This document shows positions 40,647-53,496 of a DNA stretch of 64,000 nucleotides, piece by piece. Where the stretch lies: the NCBI GenBank assembly GCA_000499405.2, contig HG738137.1:11324621-11388620 (forward strand). Direction: 5' to 3'. Position 1 is the stretch's first letter. Every line of letters starts with the position of its first letter. The notes beneath the pieces are model-generated. The model made no database searches, was not told the origin of the DNA, and worked only from the letters and a program-made list of their open reading frames with translations. A program made the position numbers and the translations under genes. The stretch is from Onchocerca volvulus. Lineage: Eukaryota > Nematoda > Chromadorea > Rhabditida > Onchocercidae.

Positions 40647-41748
40647 CATGTGTAACCGTCACATTTTATGGAACTGAATTACACACTGTAATTTATCATC
40701 GAGCATATTCTTATCAATAATGTCTTATCTATTCCTTATCATTATTTTTATTTTGAAATCTTCGGATATACGTCAAATAATGTCTAAAAAATAAATGAAA
40801 GAAATGAAAATGGCATTCACTACAGTTTATATTAATAAAATGAAAATGGAATCTGAAGCTCAGAAACTGGAATATTAAAGTGGAATCTGAAAATTGAAGC
40901 GCAATTGTCACTTCCAATCTATGATTTTCTTAGCATAAAATCTTCATATAGACGATATTCATTTAGCTTTTATCGACAAATAAATAAATAAATTGATAAT
41001 AAAAAATTTCAAAATTATTTCGCAAATGATTATTACATGTTAATCATTGACATTTATGCAAATTTCATATTGATCGAATTGAAAAAATTCCGATGACGTT
41101 TTTTGGCAAGAATTAACAGTTGAATTTCGCAGTATCATAAACAAAATACATTGTCACAATTTTTTTAGTTGATAAGAAGATTAACTTTTTGATCGATGAT
41201 TTTTGAAATTGAATCATTTCAATATCAATCAATCAATCATTTCCCTCCATGCATTTGTGAAACATAAATTTAAACCGATCTTTCTGCTTATCAATTCATT
41301 ACGATTCCAGAATTACGGAATCAGTTTTCGATGAATATCGAATCGGAAATATTTCAATTTCCTTTTTCTCATTTGTTCCATTCCGTTTTTAAACTGATGC
41401 GACGAAATGATGGTACAGTAATTATTCACAAGATAATTAGACATATTTTTTCAAATGGTGGAAATTAGTATAGGATACATAACCTGAAATTGAAAGCAGG
41501 TCAAAAAGTTAGCTAAGTAAGGCCCATGAAGATTTATCGAAAAAAGAATCGAAAGATTGAGTAGTAGGACTTCTGATGGCACTATTATATTCTTAACTTT
41601 TTATGCTGTATACTGTAGCTGTAATAAAATTTTGCATTAATTATTGAGAAAAAAAAAAGTAATATTCCCTACCAAAAGGAATGCATCATTTTCATTTTTA
41701 ATGTTTCAAAAATGCAGATTTACATTTTTATGCATGAAAGTAATTCGA

Positions 41749-41850
41749 TTTTCGTTAATTTATTATCATTGATTCGCAATTTTCGTTAATTTATTATCGG
41801 TTTTTCGCAATTTTCGGTAATTGTTTATCAACAATTTGCGATTTTCGTAC
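41749..41850. repeat. short degenerate repeats upstream of the serpin start
   Basis: The words gattttcg and gcaattttcggt/gttaatttattatc occur about four times at roughly 30-bp spacing, ending 10 bp before the serpin ATG. This is promoter-proximal or 5'-untranslated sequence, but no defined factor site is recognised. Confidence 0.55.
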
Positions 41851-41859
41851 ATTATCCTA

Positions 41860-44800
41860 ATGAAATTCACCGGAATGATATTTGTCATAGTGGCAGTACT
41901 AATTGGTACTTGTCATAGTCAGTTCTCTAGAAACTCTCGATTTTGTCCTGAAGATCCTGCGACAAGGTAAATGCTTACTTGTATTTTTTCGCTAATTCTT
42001 AAGCTTTCGCGATTTCAGCCACTTATATTTTTTTCAATATTTAAGAATTTCCCAGCAAATAGCTCGCCCAATTTCTTTCCCAGAAATGAAATTCATTCAA
42101 TTTAGCGAGTTCTCAGAAGCAATTAAATTTCATTTTTTTCTCTTATCGATAAAATAATATGAATGTACGATAATCTATCTGAATTCAAATTAACTTCAAG
42201 ATTGTAAGACAATTTTCGATATCTCACGTTGATCACACGTCGATCACGTGGTCAAATAATCTAGGAAATTTAAATTTTTTTTATAGCAAGCACAGATTTA
42301 GCATAATTATTATTAGATGATCGTAAGCTAAAACTTTTCAGGTTGCTATTAGCGAAGAATAAAATGGATTTCGCGTTGAAATTACTCAAACATTCTTCGG
42401 CATTTAATGAATCGTCTTTTTTATCACCATTTACAATTATTACCGCATTATCAGTGCTTTATCAGGGAGCCGGAAGTGATATTCAATCTGAGATGACAAC
42501 GCTCGACGGCGGTAACGAATACTTTTATATTGACAAATCCGAAATGTAAACAATCATAAGTAAAAAAAAAAAAAAAAAAGATCAAACTTCATACGAAATT
42601 AATTCACAAATTTTGATCCAATCAGTTATTTCTGGCAATAAAAAAAAAAAACAAGTAAACTTGGGAAAAACTTGAAATTTGAAAATTTCAAGATGTAAAC
42701 TTGGGAAAATTTGATGGAAAATAATTTACAAAAATGGCCATATATTTGTAATTCAGGGCAATTTGCACAGATATTTGGTAATTTGGGACATTGTATTAGC
42801 AGTTCTACTACCAATGCCGAAGGAGAATTGAGCCAAGAAGATTCAACTTTTGGAGAATCAGCCAAATTATGGATGGAGAAAGACTTTCCAATGAATCCTA
42901 ACTTCAGAAGTACAATCGTTACGTTTCATGATATGACGATAGAAGAAATCAAATTCATGCGCAAGAGAGATTATATTGTAGCACAGGTATCAGTACTTTT
43001 TTTTTTTTTTTAAATTCAGACATCTCTTCAGTTTACCGTGAATCGATCATTTTGTATCACACATTACTGTACTGTATACTGTATGCTATCACACATTACT
43101 GTGCTGTATACTGTATGCCAAGTATACTGTATATCAAGTACATATTATATGCTAGATGTTATGTATATTAAGTATATAATTGATTTCATATATTTTAAAT
43201 ATTTCAATTTTATATATTAATTTTAGTAAAAATAATTGTGGCTCCAAGTTCATCGGTCAAATATGAACATTCATTGCTAAATTTAGGAAATTCAAAATTT
43301 TTTTTAAAAATATCTCTTCAATTTTTTAGATTGAAAAATTTTAATTATTCTTTTGCAGAAAGCTGCTAGATGGTTAAAAAAAAATGATCATGGTAGAACA
43401 AATAATGTTATCTTCATAAATTTTGATTTTTGGCTATTTTTTGTCAAAGAATTGCATTTTGAAGCAAAATGGAAATATCAATTTTTACCGTTGGATATCG
43501 AGACAAATTTCGATCTTTCACCAACCGAAACAATTAATGTACTTTTTTTCAATTTTAATAACAATATTAATTTCCTCATGTAATTACTGCATGAATTGAT
43601 GAAAATAGGAAATGATAAAGGATTTCAACATTTCGTTTGATATCTGAATGATATCTATTCCTCCTTGTGGAACAAAAAAATCATTTGAGCATTTAACTGA
43701 TTTAAAAATAAGCGAAGCGAATTTTTCGATATATTATCAGAAATTTATTTTTGAATGAAATTGGTATAAATATTATTGTTTTGTATTCAGTTACCAATGA
43801 TGAGAAAGACCGAAAAATTCCCGTTTTACGAAGATGAAAATGTGGAAGTAATTTCGTTGCCATTTGAAAAATTTCAAATGCAAATGATAATTATTTTGCC
43901 GAAATTGATAAATGGATTGGAAGAGCTTGAAATGGAACTTACTGGAGAGAAACTAAACAATTACATCGATTCACTTGTAATCAACGAAATGACGGTACGC
44001 TCTAATTTATAATAGGAATTAATAATAGGAATTGAAAAATAAAGCCAAATTTTTTCATCTCCTCTTCTACTCCTAGAATTTTGTATTTTTCAGATTGCAC
44101 ATTTTCATCGAAATTGAACGTTTCATAAATTTTCGTTCATGTGCACTTGATAATTTTTTAGTTCTAAAAAAAGAAAAAAAACGTAGGCATTGGAGAATTT
44201 CAAACTTTTCAACCTTTAACTTTCTATTTTTCGTTTTGAATGTTAAATTTAGACATTTTTTTAGAGAGATTTTTCATTATTTTTAGGTTATAATTCCGAA
44301 AATTTCGACCAGGAAAGAGTTTGAATTATCAGACGGATTAGAGAAAATGGGTTTGCAATCAATATTCAACGAATCAGCTAATTTCAATGATATTTCGGAT
44401 CAGACATTATTTGTAACAAAGCATATCGGAAATGTAGCTTCTATGAAGGTTGCTATTTGTATCCTAAATTTTATCTTTTTTTTTTTTTTTTTTTTTTAAT
44501 CAGTTTAATTTCAAACTTTACTCTTAAAGCGATTGATTACATCTGCTATTTTGCAAAAGATTAACTTCACGACTATTAAAATTCCATCAAAAAGATATAA
44601 CATCTTAAGATAATTTCAACAACAGAAAAATAATGATTCCGTGAAATCATGATAATTTTATCATGAAAATTATCCTAAAATTATCCTCGCTCATTCCATT
44701 TTCCAGAAAGAGGCTACCAATCGGATACATATTTCGTGAAAAATAAGCATAGAAATTTCAAAGTTTTCCAAAATTGATCGATAATTTATTCCTAAATGAA

Positions 44801-45320
44801 GTACTTTTACAAAAATTCTTATCCAAATGATGAGATAATGGAAGAAATATTGAAATATTAAATTTAGATTACTGAAGAAGGAATCAATATTAAATCTACC
44901 AATACATCATCAAAGGATATTGAAATGTTAGATTATGATTTGTATTCGCCAACAATCCGAATCTTTGATGCCACTCATCCATTTTTGTATGTAATTTCGG
45001 ACAATCAGAAAAATATTCTATGGATCGGTCGATACATTGGAATTAATGATAAACTTCCGACAGGTGAGAAAATGAACGAGGAGAATATGGACATGGAATC
45101 GGAAGATGAGGATAAATTTGGGGAGGAGGAGGAGGAGGAAATGGAAAGTGATGAAGAAATGGATTGTGATGATGATGACATCGAATCTCTTCTAGAATCT
45201 GATGAATACCAAGATCTGCAAGCTGAACTAGGAGATATCAATTTAGATGATAATTTTATGAATATTGATTGTGATAATATAATGAACGACAATGATGTTG
45301 ATAACGATAAGAACGAGTGA
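41860..45320 (+). CDS. secreted serpin with acidic C-terminal extension
   Basis: Serpin-family protein of 501 residues, predicted to be exported. Exons: 41860-41966, 42342-42511, 42757-42986, 43359-43538, 43791-43994, 44287-44448, 44868-45320, all in phase. Residues 1-20 look like a signal peptide. Family landmarks are SSFLSPFTIITALSVLYQGA (strand 6B/helix B region), NFDFWLFFVKELHFEAKWKY (strand 3A region), MQMIIILPK, the EEG hinge at 354-356, and HPFLYVISDNQKNILWIGR (strands 4B/5B). The reactive-loop hinge is atypical: INIKST replaces the run of small residues usual in inhibitory serpins, and the loop to HPF is longer than in antitrypsin. After Gly409 comes an extra tail of about 90 residues rich in Glu/Asp. 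Function as a protease inhibitor is therefore doubtful. A polyadenylation signal follows 56 bp after the stop. Confidence 0.88.
43057..43120. repeat. 32-bp tandem duplication in serpin intron 3
   Basis: Two copies of atcacacattactgt followed by a ctgtatactgtatgc word run from 43057 to 43120, and further agtatactgtat words follow. Confidence 0.8.
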
Positions 45321-45375
45321 TTATTTTTAGCGCTAATTGTTGATTTATAAATTTGTTGAAATACAATGTTAAAGA

Positions 45376-45381
45376 AATAAA
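45376..45381 (+). terminator. serpin polyadenylation signal
   Basis: A canonical AATAAA lies 56 bp after the serpin stop codon and is followed by an A run. Confidence 0.6.
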
Positions 45382-47939
45382 AAAAAAAAAAAAAAAATCC
45401 ACATATTGACTGTTCATTGTTTATAATTTCAAGAAACAGGGAAAAAGAAAGAAAAATTAATAAATCTTACTTAATTTTAGTACAATTTCAAATTTAGCAA
45501 TCTATTTTTCGAAATCGTTTGGTCAAGAGATGCTTTGTCTGATTCGATTTGATTTCTATTTTGGACTGAAATTTTGGAATATTATCTAAGGCATTCTACA
45601 TCTTGCCTGAATAGTTTCGCATTTTTCCTTTAATAATCTCGATTGATTTTTTATTCGCGAATTGTTCTGAAGAATTGACAGAATTTTACTAACCAGATCG
45701 TTTAAAAGTTGGTAGAATTTTTGTAAAATGCTAAAATCTTTCTAGCTAGAAAAAATTCGCTAATTAACAATATTTTAATTAAACAAATGATTATTCAAAA
45801 TTTTTTTGAAGACAAGAATTCGTACAACCATAATGAACTTTGGATTTCAAAGAATAAAAAAAGAAACGATCCGTGTTTTTTATGATTGTTTTGATTGTGA
45901 AAATATCACAGTATGCGACACTTCATTCTATCTTCTAAGAGTTAACAGCAAGAAGATCATTGAGTTACAAAAGTTTGGAGTTTTTTTTTTTTTTTTTTTT
46001 GCCTTGTAATTTTGAATTAGGATTTGAGATATCAAAATAATATCAGTTGGATTAAGTGGAAAAGGAATTATTATAGATAATTCATCAGAACAAAACAACT
46101 TCCCGAATGATTTTTTTTATTCAAATGCATAAAAAACGCCTCATAATTTCCACAAAAACAAGTTCTCAAACCAACTAATTCCGATATTATCACACCAATC
46201 GATGAACCAGAAAAAAGTTTAAGAAGTCAGATAATTAATTTGAAAGTTCAACGAAATTGCAATTAGGTTTGCTTTCACTAACAATGTATCTCTATGCATA
46301 CACGTGTAAATAGAAGATTATTCAACAACTTGCAGCAATATATTAGGAAAAGAGAAATATTCTATATTATACAATGATAACAATGAAATGAAATTAGGAA
46401 AATATTAAAATAAATGAAAAATGAACTATGAAAGTGCCTAAAGAAAGAAAATGAACTTAATTAGTCTTTGAAATTCTCATCAAAATTCAATTAAAGTTGA
46501 TAAACAGAATGTATGAACGCCAAACTTTAAAGCTTAAAATAAATCTGAAATGTAAGAACTTCATATAAACAATTTTCATTTAATCTGTTTTTGAACCAAA
46601 GCTTCAAGAAATCCTATAATAATCATCTAAAATTAGGTAAACAGAATTCATCTGGATATAATGATTGGATTAGAGTGAAATTATAGAAAGTCGAAAGCTA
46701 ACAAACTGATTAAGCCTAGGTATATTTATCGATAGTAATTTGACATTGGACTTGGCCATTCAAGTTCTTGAAATTTAAATCAGTTATTTTAAACGTCCAG
46801 TTATATAGATCTGGCATAAATATTTGCTTGGCTAAACAAATGGATTCAGCTATCGTATTTTTAACTTGCTTAACCTCAACATAACCGTCCAATAATTCTG
46901 GTTATTTACTGCAAGCTACAGATGACCAGTTTTTAACTATGAAAACTGATTTGAAAGAAACAAAACCTTTGGTTATACTTTTCATAAGGAAAATTTTTTT
47001 TGATTAAAGTAAAATTAATATAAATAATACCTATGGTGATTTGAAGACTTAACTACAATATCTATTATCAGCATTTAACAATTCAAAATTAAAATAAAAC
47101 AATAATGAACAATATCAAAATAACAGCATAACAAAACCACTACATAATCTGTCAGTACTCGTTTTATCATAGCGAAGCAATGTACAAAGTTTGAAAATTG
47201 TTAAGAGTAAACTAATTCATTGTATTCCTACATTAAAACTAAAATTTCATATTTTGCCAAAACTTACAAAAATGAAGCATGTGATTCTGTTTTTTCAAAA
47301 CTTTATCCATAAGAAAGCTTGGCAATCAAAAAAAATTGGACGAACACAAAAAGTAAATATCATGTTATCATGGCCAAAATTACCTGAGGCTAGGAAAAAT
47401 TCTATTTATAACCAATGAAGTTGTTTCGACAGAGACTCTTACTTAATTTTTGCTTTTTAAATCTAAAACTTGATCTAACTTTTTGGTTAGTGAAACAACT
47501 AATTAGGATTAAAATTTACCCGCTCACCATTAAATAACAATTTTAATTTTCACAGTTTAGAAATTAATAATTTTCAGATAAATCTCTCAAACCATTCAAA
47601 GTTAAGTTTCAAAATAAATGTTCTAATTAACTTTCCGATGGAAGTCTAATTACGACTAATTCACTTTATTTAAATTATTCCTCAAATTCCATCGTCAAAG
47701 ATGCAACATATCGTGAAGAAAATCTTTCCGGTAATTTATCAAGATTCCCCGATAACTGAATGCAGTAAGCTTATTTATGATTTGCACAACTGCGCACAAA
47801 TACAGTTACATATTCGTTTTCCGAAAATAATTTATGTCGATTTAACTGATCAGTAGAATGCATTAAAACTAAATTTCATCCTTCTCGAGCATGTTCATAC
47901 ACTAGCCAATATTAAAAGAATAAAATCCCTAATCACAAA
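45382..47939. other. intergenic region between serpin and Jagunal
   Basis: No gene is supported. Between 45800 and 46010 one frame reads IRVFYDCFDCENITVC and similar varied residues, but it lacks an ATG start or clear splice sites and ends in a T tract. The Jagunal 3' untranslated region should lie at the right-hand end; a minus-strand AATAAA is present near 47665-47670. Confidence 0.5.
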
Positions 47940-49267
47940 TTATTCTTTCTTCTTTGGTGGTTGCCAAGCTGTCATCAAATGATAGGAGAAATACATGGCA
48001 AAAATATGTATTTGCAAAGCGACCAAGAAAAAGATGTACCAAATAATAACCATTGGAAAAGTTCCACGAAATGTTGGTGTCTGACTATTTTTCATGTCAC
48101 GCAAATAATCAATAAGTTCTGGTAATTGTCCACCAACACCTATCGAACACGGCAAAATTCCCATAATAAATTGGCCATAGTAATGATTACGCAACAAATT
48201 TATCTGCAAATAATTCTACGTAAATTCATAAACTTTTCAACAAAAACGACCATAAATATGATTCCAATGAAGTAAAAGATTCATTTGGAGAAGCTATATG
48301 AATGGTAAGCTCAAATCAAGGATTCCGATCGTGCTGTGCACTGCTGAAAATAAATTACTACAAAAAATTATAATTTGAATTTACAATCCTAATAATTTTA
48401 AGATTTTGTTTATTTAATAATGTTGGTGTTGTTATGAAACTTAGCTACCAATTTTCCTCAAACATACAATACTAACCTTATTTCGTTTAAACGATATTAG
48501 AGCAAATATCAATGGGATGAATGAAAAGCACCAAACATATTCCCACGGATACGCACTGGGTAGTTGAAGAGATTTATAAAATCGCCATCGTATGCCAAAT
48601 TCTTCAACAAGTACTTCACCACCAACTTTAGCCCACATTGTTAGCAGCACTAGGAAATGAAGCCCGAACAATATTTTCAAATACATCTTATACTGCGCAC
48701 TAGAATAAAATGTTTTATATATATTTCATTGAAAAGTCGATCTTTATTGTGGATTAAAAACTGAATTACTTTTTTTCTGAAAAAAAAAAAAAGAACATTA
48801 TCCCCTTATATTCAATGCAGTTTTGTTTTCTTCCGAATTCGATTTTCAACTTCAAATTCCATTCTCAACTTCAAATTAGAAATGAACTAGCTTCATGTCA
48901 GGAACAGGAAAAAAAATTTCATTGGTCAAGTTGCTAAAATTACAATTTGTTCGAACTTAATAAATGTTATAATATACTCAAATTAATATTGGAATTGATG
49001 CTTGATCTATGATTTTGCAGTCGAAATGTTTGATAAAACTTCAGTTAGAATTTAATACTACATTTAGCTATAACTTTTAAGAAATGAACGAATTCAACAA
49101 TTTGTCTTCTCCATTTTTTTCTAATTTTTTTTTGGATTAAATAAAGAAAATGCAGAAGAAATAACAAAATATAATAACCTATAATGATAATGTGCCGCAA
49201 TTCGTTGTCGATGCTTGAAATCTGTCCCATCGCTGCCCACAGCTCGAGGACCAAATCGTAATGACAT
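47940..49267 (-). CDS. Jagunal family endoplasmic reticulum membrane protein
   Basis: Jagunal proteins are small multi-span ER membrane proteins needed for ER organisation and vesicle-based secretion. Exons in transcription order: 49267-49179, 48699-48477, 48203-47940, in phase, giving 191 residues, close to the human and fly family length. The N-terminus has the family signature [20 protein letters not shown] followed by HYHYSAQYK. Four hydrophobic segments follow: [31 protein letters not shown], the [15 protein letters not shown] region, and [18 protein letters not shown]. The C-terminus ends KKKE, matching a KKXX di-lysine ER-retrieval signal. Donors are GTTATT and GTTAGT; acceptors are TTCTAG and TTGCAG. 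The gene is divergent from XPA. A TTTTTAAG about 40 bp upstream of the ATG could accept a spliced leader. Confidence 0.9.
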
Positions 49268-50430
49268 CTTTCTTTTTCTTTTCTTGCAAGAAATTTCTTA
49301 AAAATAAAAAAAAAAATTAAAAACAAATTTTGTAAGTGATTTTTCGTAAACACATGAACAAACAATATATCTATAAAAATAATTTCAAGAAATAAACTTT
49401 AAACTAAAATTTCTTTTTTTTTTGCTTTCAAGGATTTTATTTCGCCTTTTCCTTCTTGCTATCAGCTTTACCTTTTCAAATTTACTTTCTCTTTTTTAAG
49501 CACACATAAAAGAAGCATTGCTTTGGTAAAATGGAAAAGAAGTTGATTATCGACCGATAAACTTGATTTTTATTGTGCCTTCCCGGTTATTCTCAGGCAA
49601 CTTCCAAAATATTCCCATATTTTCTCTCAAAGAAATGATTGGAAATCTGAGGTCATGACCTTGCCCCCTTCTTTCGTCTCTCATCATTACCCGAACTAAA
49701 CCTCACCCTTTCTTTGCTTACGTAACTTAAAAAATTCGAAAAAAAAAGAAAGAACAGCGGGCTATCCGTCAAATACCAATCGCGGTACGGAACATTTATT
49801 CATAAGCGGAAAATTTTTCCCGTAAATTTGGCCTTCTGGTACTAAGCGACTGACTCCTGAGATTTTTGTTTTCCCGACGAGATAGGCGGTCTTTTTCTCG
49901 AGGAAAGATTGGCTGGATATTTTTAGATTGAAATGTATTTGAACTTGATTAGTTTTATATAATTAAACGCATATTTCATATAGTAATTTCGGAATTTTAT
50001 TATTCCATATTGTTTATTTATTTATTCATATATTCATTTATTGTTCTACTTTTACTCACACATAATTCTATTCATTTATGCATCCCTTTTTTTTATTCGT
50101 TTTATATTTTTTATCCTTTTAATTAATCCATTTATTCAATTCAATTCAATTACGATATGTTCTTAAACTGTTAATTTCTGCATTCTTCATTCATGTCTCA
50201 TATCATCCACTTTGATAAGTATTAGTATAATTGTTTGATTTTTATAAGGTGCTGCATGTCTAATTTATCCACTTAGTCTCTTTTTTTTTTGTTTTGTTTT
50301 TAATTTCAAAGAATAATATCAGTCAAGTTTCGCTCTTATTATAGGCTGAAAAATTCAAACACTGATTATTGGTAGAAGTATTGAATCTGAAGAAAATTCG
50401 AGATTGAAGTATAAATCGTCATTATAATAA
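49268..50430. promoter_or_regulatory. shared divergent promoter region of Jagunal and XPA
   Basis: The 1.16-kb gap between two divergent start codons is GC-richer in its middle (about 49620-49920) than other intergenic DNA here. It contains a pyrimidine-rich tract and a palindromic TTACGTAA. No TATA box was singled out. The region should carry promoters for both genes, either shared or separate. Confidence 0.5.
49718..49725. promoter_or_regulatory. palindromic TTACGTAA site
   Basis: TTACGTAA matches the consensus bound by PAR/CES-2-type bZIP factors. It sits in the GC-richer core between the divergent Jagunal and XPA genes. An eight-base palindrome can occur by chance, so the assignment is tentative. 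Confidence 0.3.
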
Positions 50431-53400
50431 ATGAAACGTCAACGAGTGGAAGGCCATGTAAATAATGGCGATGGTTATATTCCATATGTGGAAAAGCTTT
50501 ACAGGTATTATATCAAATGAATTCTGCTAGTTATGTTATAATAGTTGTAAAATTAAAATTTGATATATTCGATTCGAAAGAGAAGATGGAAAATCAAACG
50601 GTTTGATATGTCAAGTAGATAGACATATAAAAAGAAAATGTATATCAGCTGTTGCGTTTCATATGTAACAAAGATTCATATACATCAAAATGAATTTTGA
50701 TATTTTAAATGCAAAATTAGAATCCATTATTGAGTTTATATTAAAATTAAAAAGGAAAGAATAAATATAAGTCTCAAAGTAGTGAAAATTCAGTTATTTT
50801 CTTATTTACTTTTGACTTTGTAAGTGATTTCGTTGTTACTGAGTGTACATATCCTAGCTGAATATACCTATTCGTAATTAAGATGCCGGAAGTTTTTTGC
50901 TTAGAAATACGAAAAGTATGTTGCTAGTATTTTGAAAGTTTAATAGAAGGAAAATTCCGCAGTTTTTCATTTAGCAGTATGTTAGTATAGGAATTTTAAT
51001 GCTTTTACAATTTGCTACAGCAGCTGATTACTTTCATGATTTTAGACTTTGTTAGAGCAACTAGTTATGCTTAAATCAGAAAAATGGAAGTTTCCTTTTT
51101 GCGGGAAAAATGGAAAAATTAGGACCGAGTCCATCGGTGTGGAAGTTGATCATGGTTTCTAGAAAGTGAAAAAAAAATTATTGAAGATTGATAAAAATGA
51201 AAGTCATCTATACGATTGGGTTCTGCAAGATAGGAAATGATTATATTTTCAATAAAATGAACGGTGAAATTTTATTATTTTAATTTAAATCATTTGCAGA
51301 AAAACACAAGGAAATTATGAAGAAGCCGGTGGATTTATGGATGATGATGATGAATACGCCAGTATACGGGAACGTATAGCAGAAGCACGTCAGAAACGTA
51401 AAATTTAGATGATACCGAAAGAAACTGTTAGCAGTTTAGCAGTATCTTCATTTCGAAACGTTTAAGAAGAGAACTAGTAGAAAAGATAAAGAGATGTTTT
51501 ATTCTTATTTTATTGTTAATAGTGTGGAAATTTGGTTATAATTACAGGTGCAGATGAAGCAGCAGCTAATTCAAGTTCTTTAGTACCACCAGATAATTGT
51601 ATTGATTGTGCAAAGCCATTGTGTAATTCTTTTTTGTGGGAAAAGTTCAATTATCCTGTGTGTGACACATGCAGGTTTGATTGATTGATACTTTTATCCG
51701 TATTTATATGCAGAGCTCTGAGTTTTTAATGCGATTTTCTGTCATTGTTCATGGTTGTGGATTTTTGAAATCTTCTAAAAGAGAATTATAATATTTTAAT
51801 ATGATACATCATTGCATCGGTTGATATTCTTAAAAAGAGAACAGTGACATCCGCCTGATCCTCAAAAATATACTGGATTAAGTAGTGATTGTTCAAAACA
51901 AAAGTCTAACATATTTAGGCTTAGCTAGTTATTGCTATTATTGCTACATATTACTAATATACATCAGAAGCTCTAGTTAATCTTGTTTATGAAAATAGAT
52001 TTCTTTCTATGAAATTGATTTCTGTTTGGAACGGAATGTTTCAGAAACGATAAAGGTGCGCATAAATTGATCTCGCGAACGGAGGCAAAAAATGAGTACC
52101 TATTGAAAGATTGTGATTTTGATTTGCGTAAACCAGTTTTGAGATTTATTTCGAAAAAGAATCCACACAATCCTCGTTATGGAGATATGAAGCTCTATCT
52201 TAAAGCGCAAGTATAATTTGAAGTTGATATAATTTTCTTAGCTATGTTTTATATGAAATATATGAAATTCACTTTTTGAGTCTTTAAAGAAGCTAAATCA
52301 CTTTGAAATAATATTTAGTTTAGTAACTAATCGTTATTGCTAGAACATGTAAGACATGTTTGGAATATACTCAAAGTTCACTAGTTAACTGGTAACGACA
52401 AATTCGTATGTTCGAAATAACATAACTCATAACTTAAAAAGTTTCCTGTCCAAAAAAAATCTACTATCTGGCAAAAGCCATTTCATATCGATTATGTGAA
52501 TTTTCAGAAACTTTTTACCCAAATGTTAATCCATCCAGAATTTTGCTTCCTAAATTGTTTATCTGTTTATAAATTTACAGAGAACATATATTAAGGGAGT
52601 TCAAATCTTCAGATTCATCTTCATTTTTTAATTATGACCAATTAGCTTAAACATAGCACTTTAATTCCAAATTCCGCAATCTTGAAAATTGCATTTGAGA
52701 TTTAAAGGATCATTCCTATGTAAATCATGATCTCTGTTTACTTCGTACTCTATTAGTTAAGAGGTTAAGCGATTAAATAAGACAGATGCTAAGCAGTTTG
52801 AATCATTTGGTCAAAAATGATGTGCTTTATTAAATTTCATTTTATTTTCTGTATGTTGTCTATATCTAAATGCACTGAGTTTTTTTGGTGTAATAATGAC
52901 TAATACAGTCCCTAGAAAGAAATGTAATTTTTAAATTAAACATGGCATAATATGAGAAATATTTCTTATTCATAATTCAGAGTGTATAGTCTTTGTTTAT
53001 TAACGAGATTTGCAGTTAGAACAGCGTTGTTTGGAAGTATATGGATCAAAAGAGGAATTTGAAAAGGCGAAAGAAACACGTAGCACGCAAAAGGAAACAC
53101 GACTGGAGAAGCGTTTTGAGAAAAAAATCAAAGAAATGAGACAACAGGTTAGATTTTAAGTTTTTTTTTTTAAAGATAATATTTATATATGCGTGAAGTC
53201 AGCAAAACCATCGACTTAATAAAGCCGAATTTCTGACTTTGATAATTTAACATTATTTGTATCAGACATTCCTATTCTGGAATTATTTTCTTTTAGAAAA
53301 AATAGCTGTGAATTCAGCCTTATATTATTTCTATTATGTTTAACAATGTCAGGTACATGGATCGAAAATTTTCAAAACTGGCTATGGCAAAGCTCACGAT

Positions 53401-53496
53401 CATGTTTACGGGGATGAAACATATGATGCGAAAAAAGATGAATATTGGAAAATATGCAAAATATGTGAATATAAGTTGACGTATGAAAAGTTGTAA
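50431..53496 (+). CDS. xpa-1: XPA nucleotide-excision-repair scaffold protein
   Basis: XPA binds damaged DNA and coordinates RPA, TFIIH and ERCC1-XPF in nucleotide excision repair, in the nucleus. Exons: 50431-50504, 51300-51397, 51548-51674, 52045-52210, 53016-53147, 53353-53496, all in phase, giving 246 residues (human XPA is 273). The C4 zinc finger has the exact family spacing C-x2-C-x17-C-x2-C at Cys75, 78, 96 and 99. It is followed by the DNA-binding domain, with [38 protein letters not shown] and the basic helix around [17 protein letters not shown]. The C-terminus [15 protein letters not shown] matches the conserved XPA ending. Exon 2 ends GAAAC|GTAAAA, with an in-frame TAG shortly after, so retention of intron 2 would truncate the protein before the zinc finger. 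PMS2 follows on the same strand. Confidence 0.95.

Larger units (their letters stand above)
38602..41859. other. intergenic region between semaphorin and serpin
   Basis: It contains the presumed semaphorin 3' untranslated region; no clear AATAAA lies close to the stop. It also has an ACGTG cluster at 40373-40388, a 25-bp triplicate repeat (40572-40646) and short repeats just before the serpin. No gene is supported; small open frames here are Phe/Ile-rich. Confidence 0.55.

Noticed and set aside
45806..46009. Open frame downstream of the serpin with some varied residues
   Set aside because: It has no ATG at its start, no convincing splice sites, and runs into a poly-T tract.
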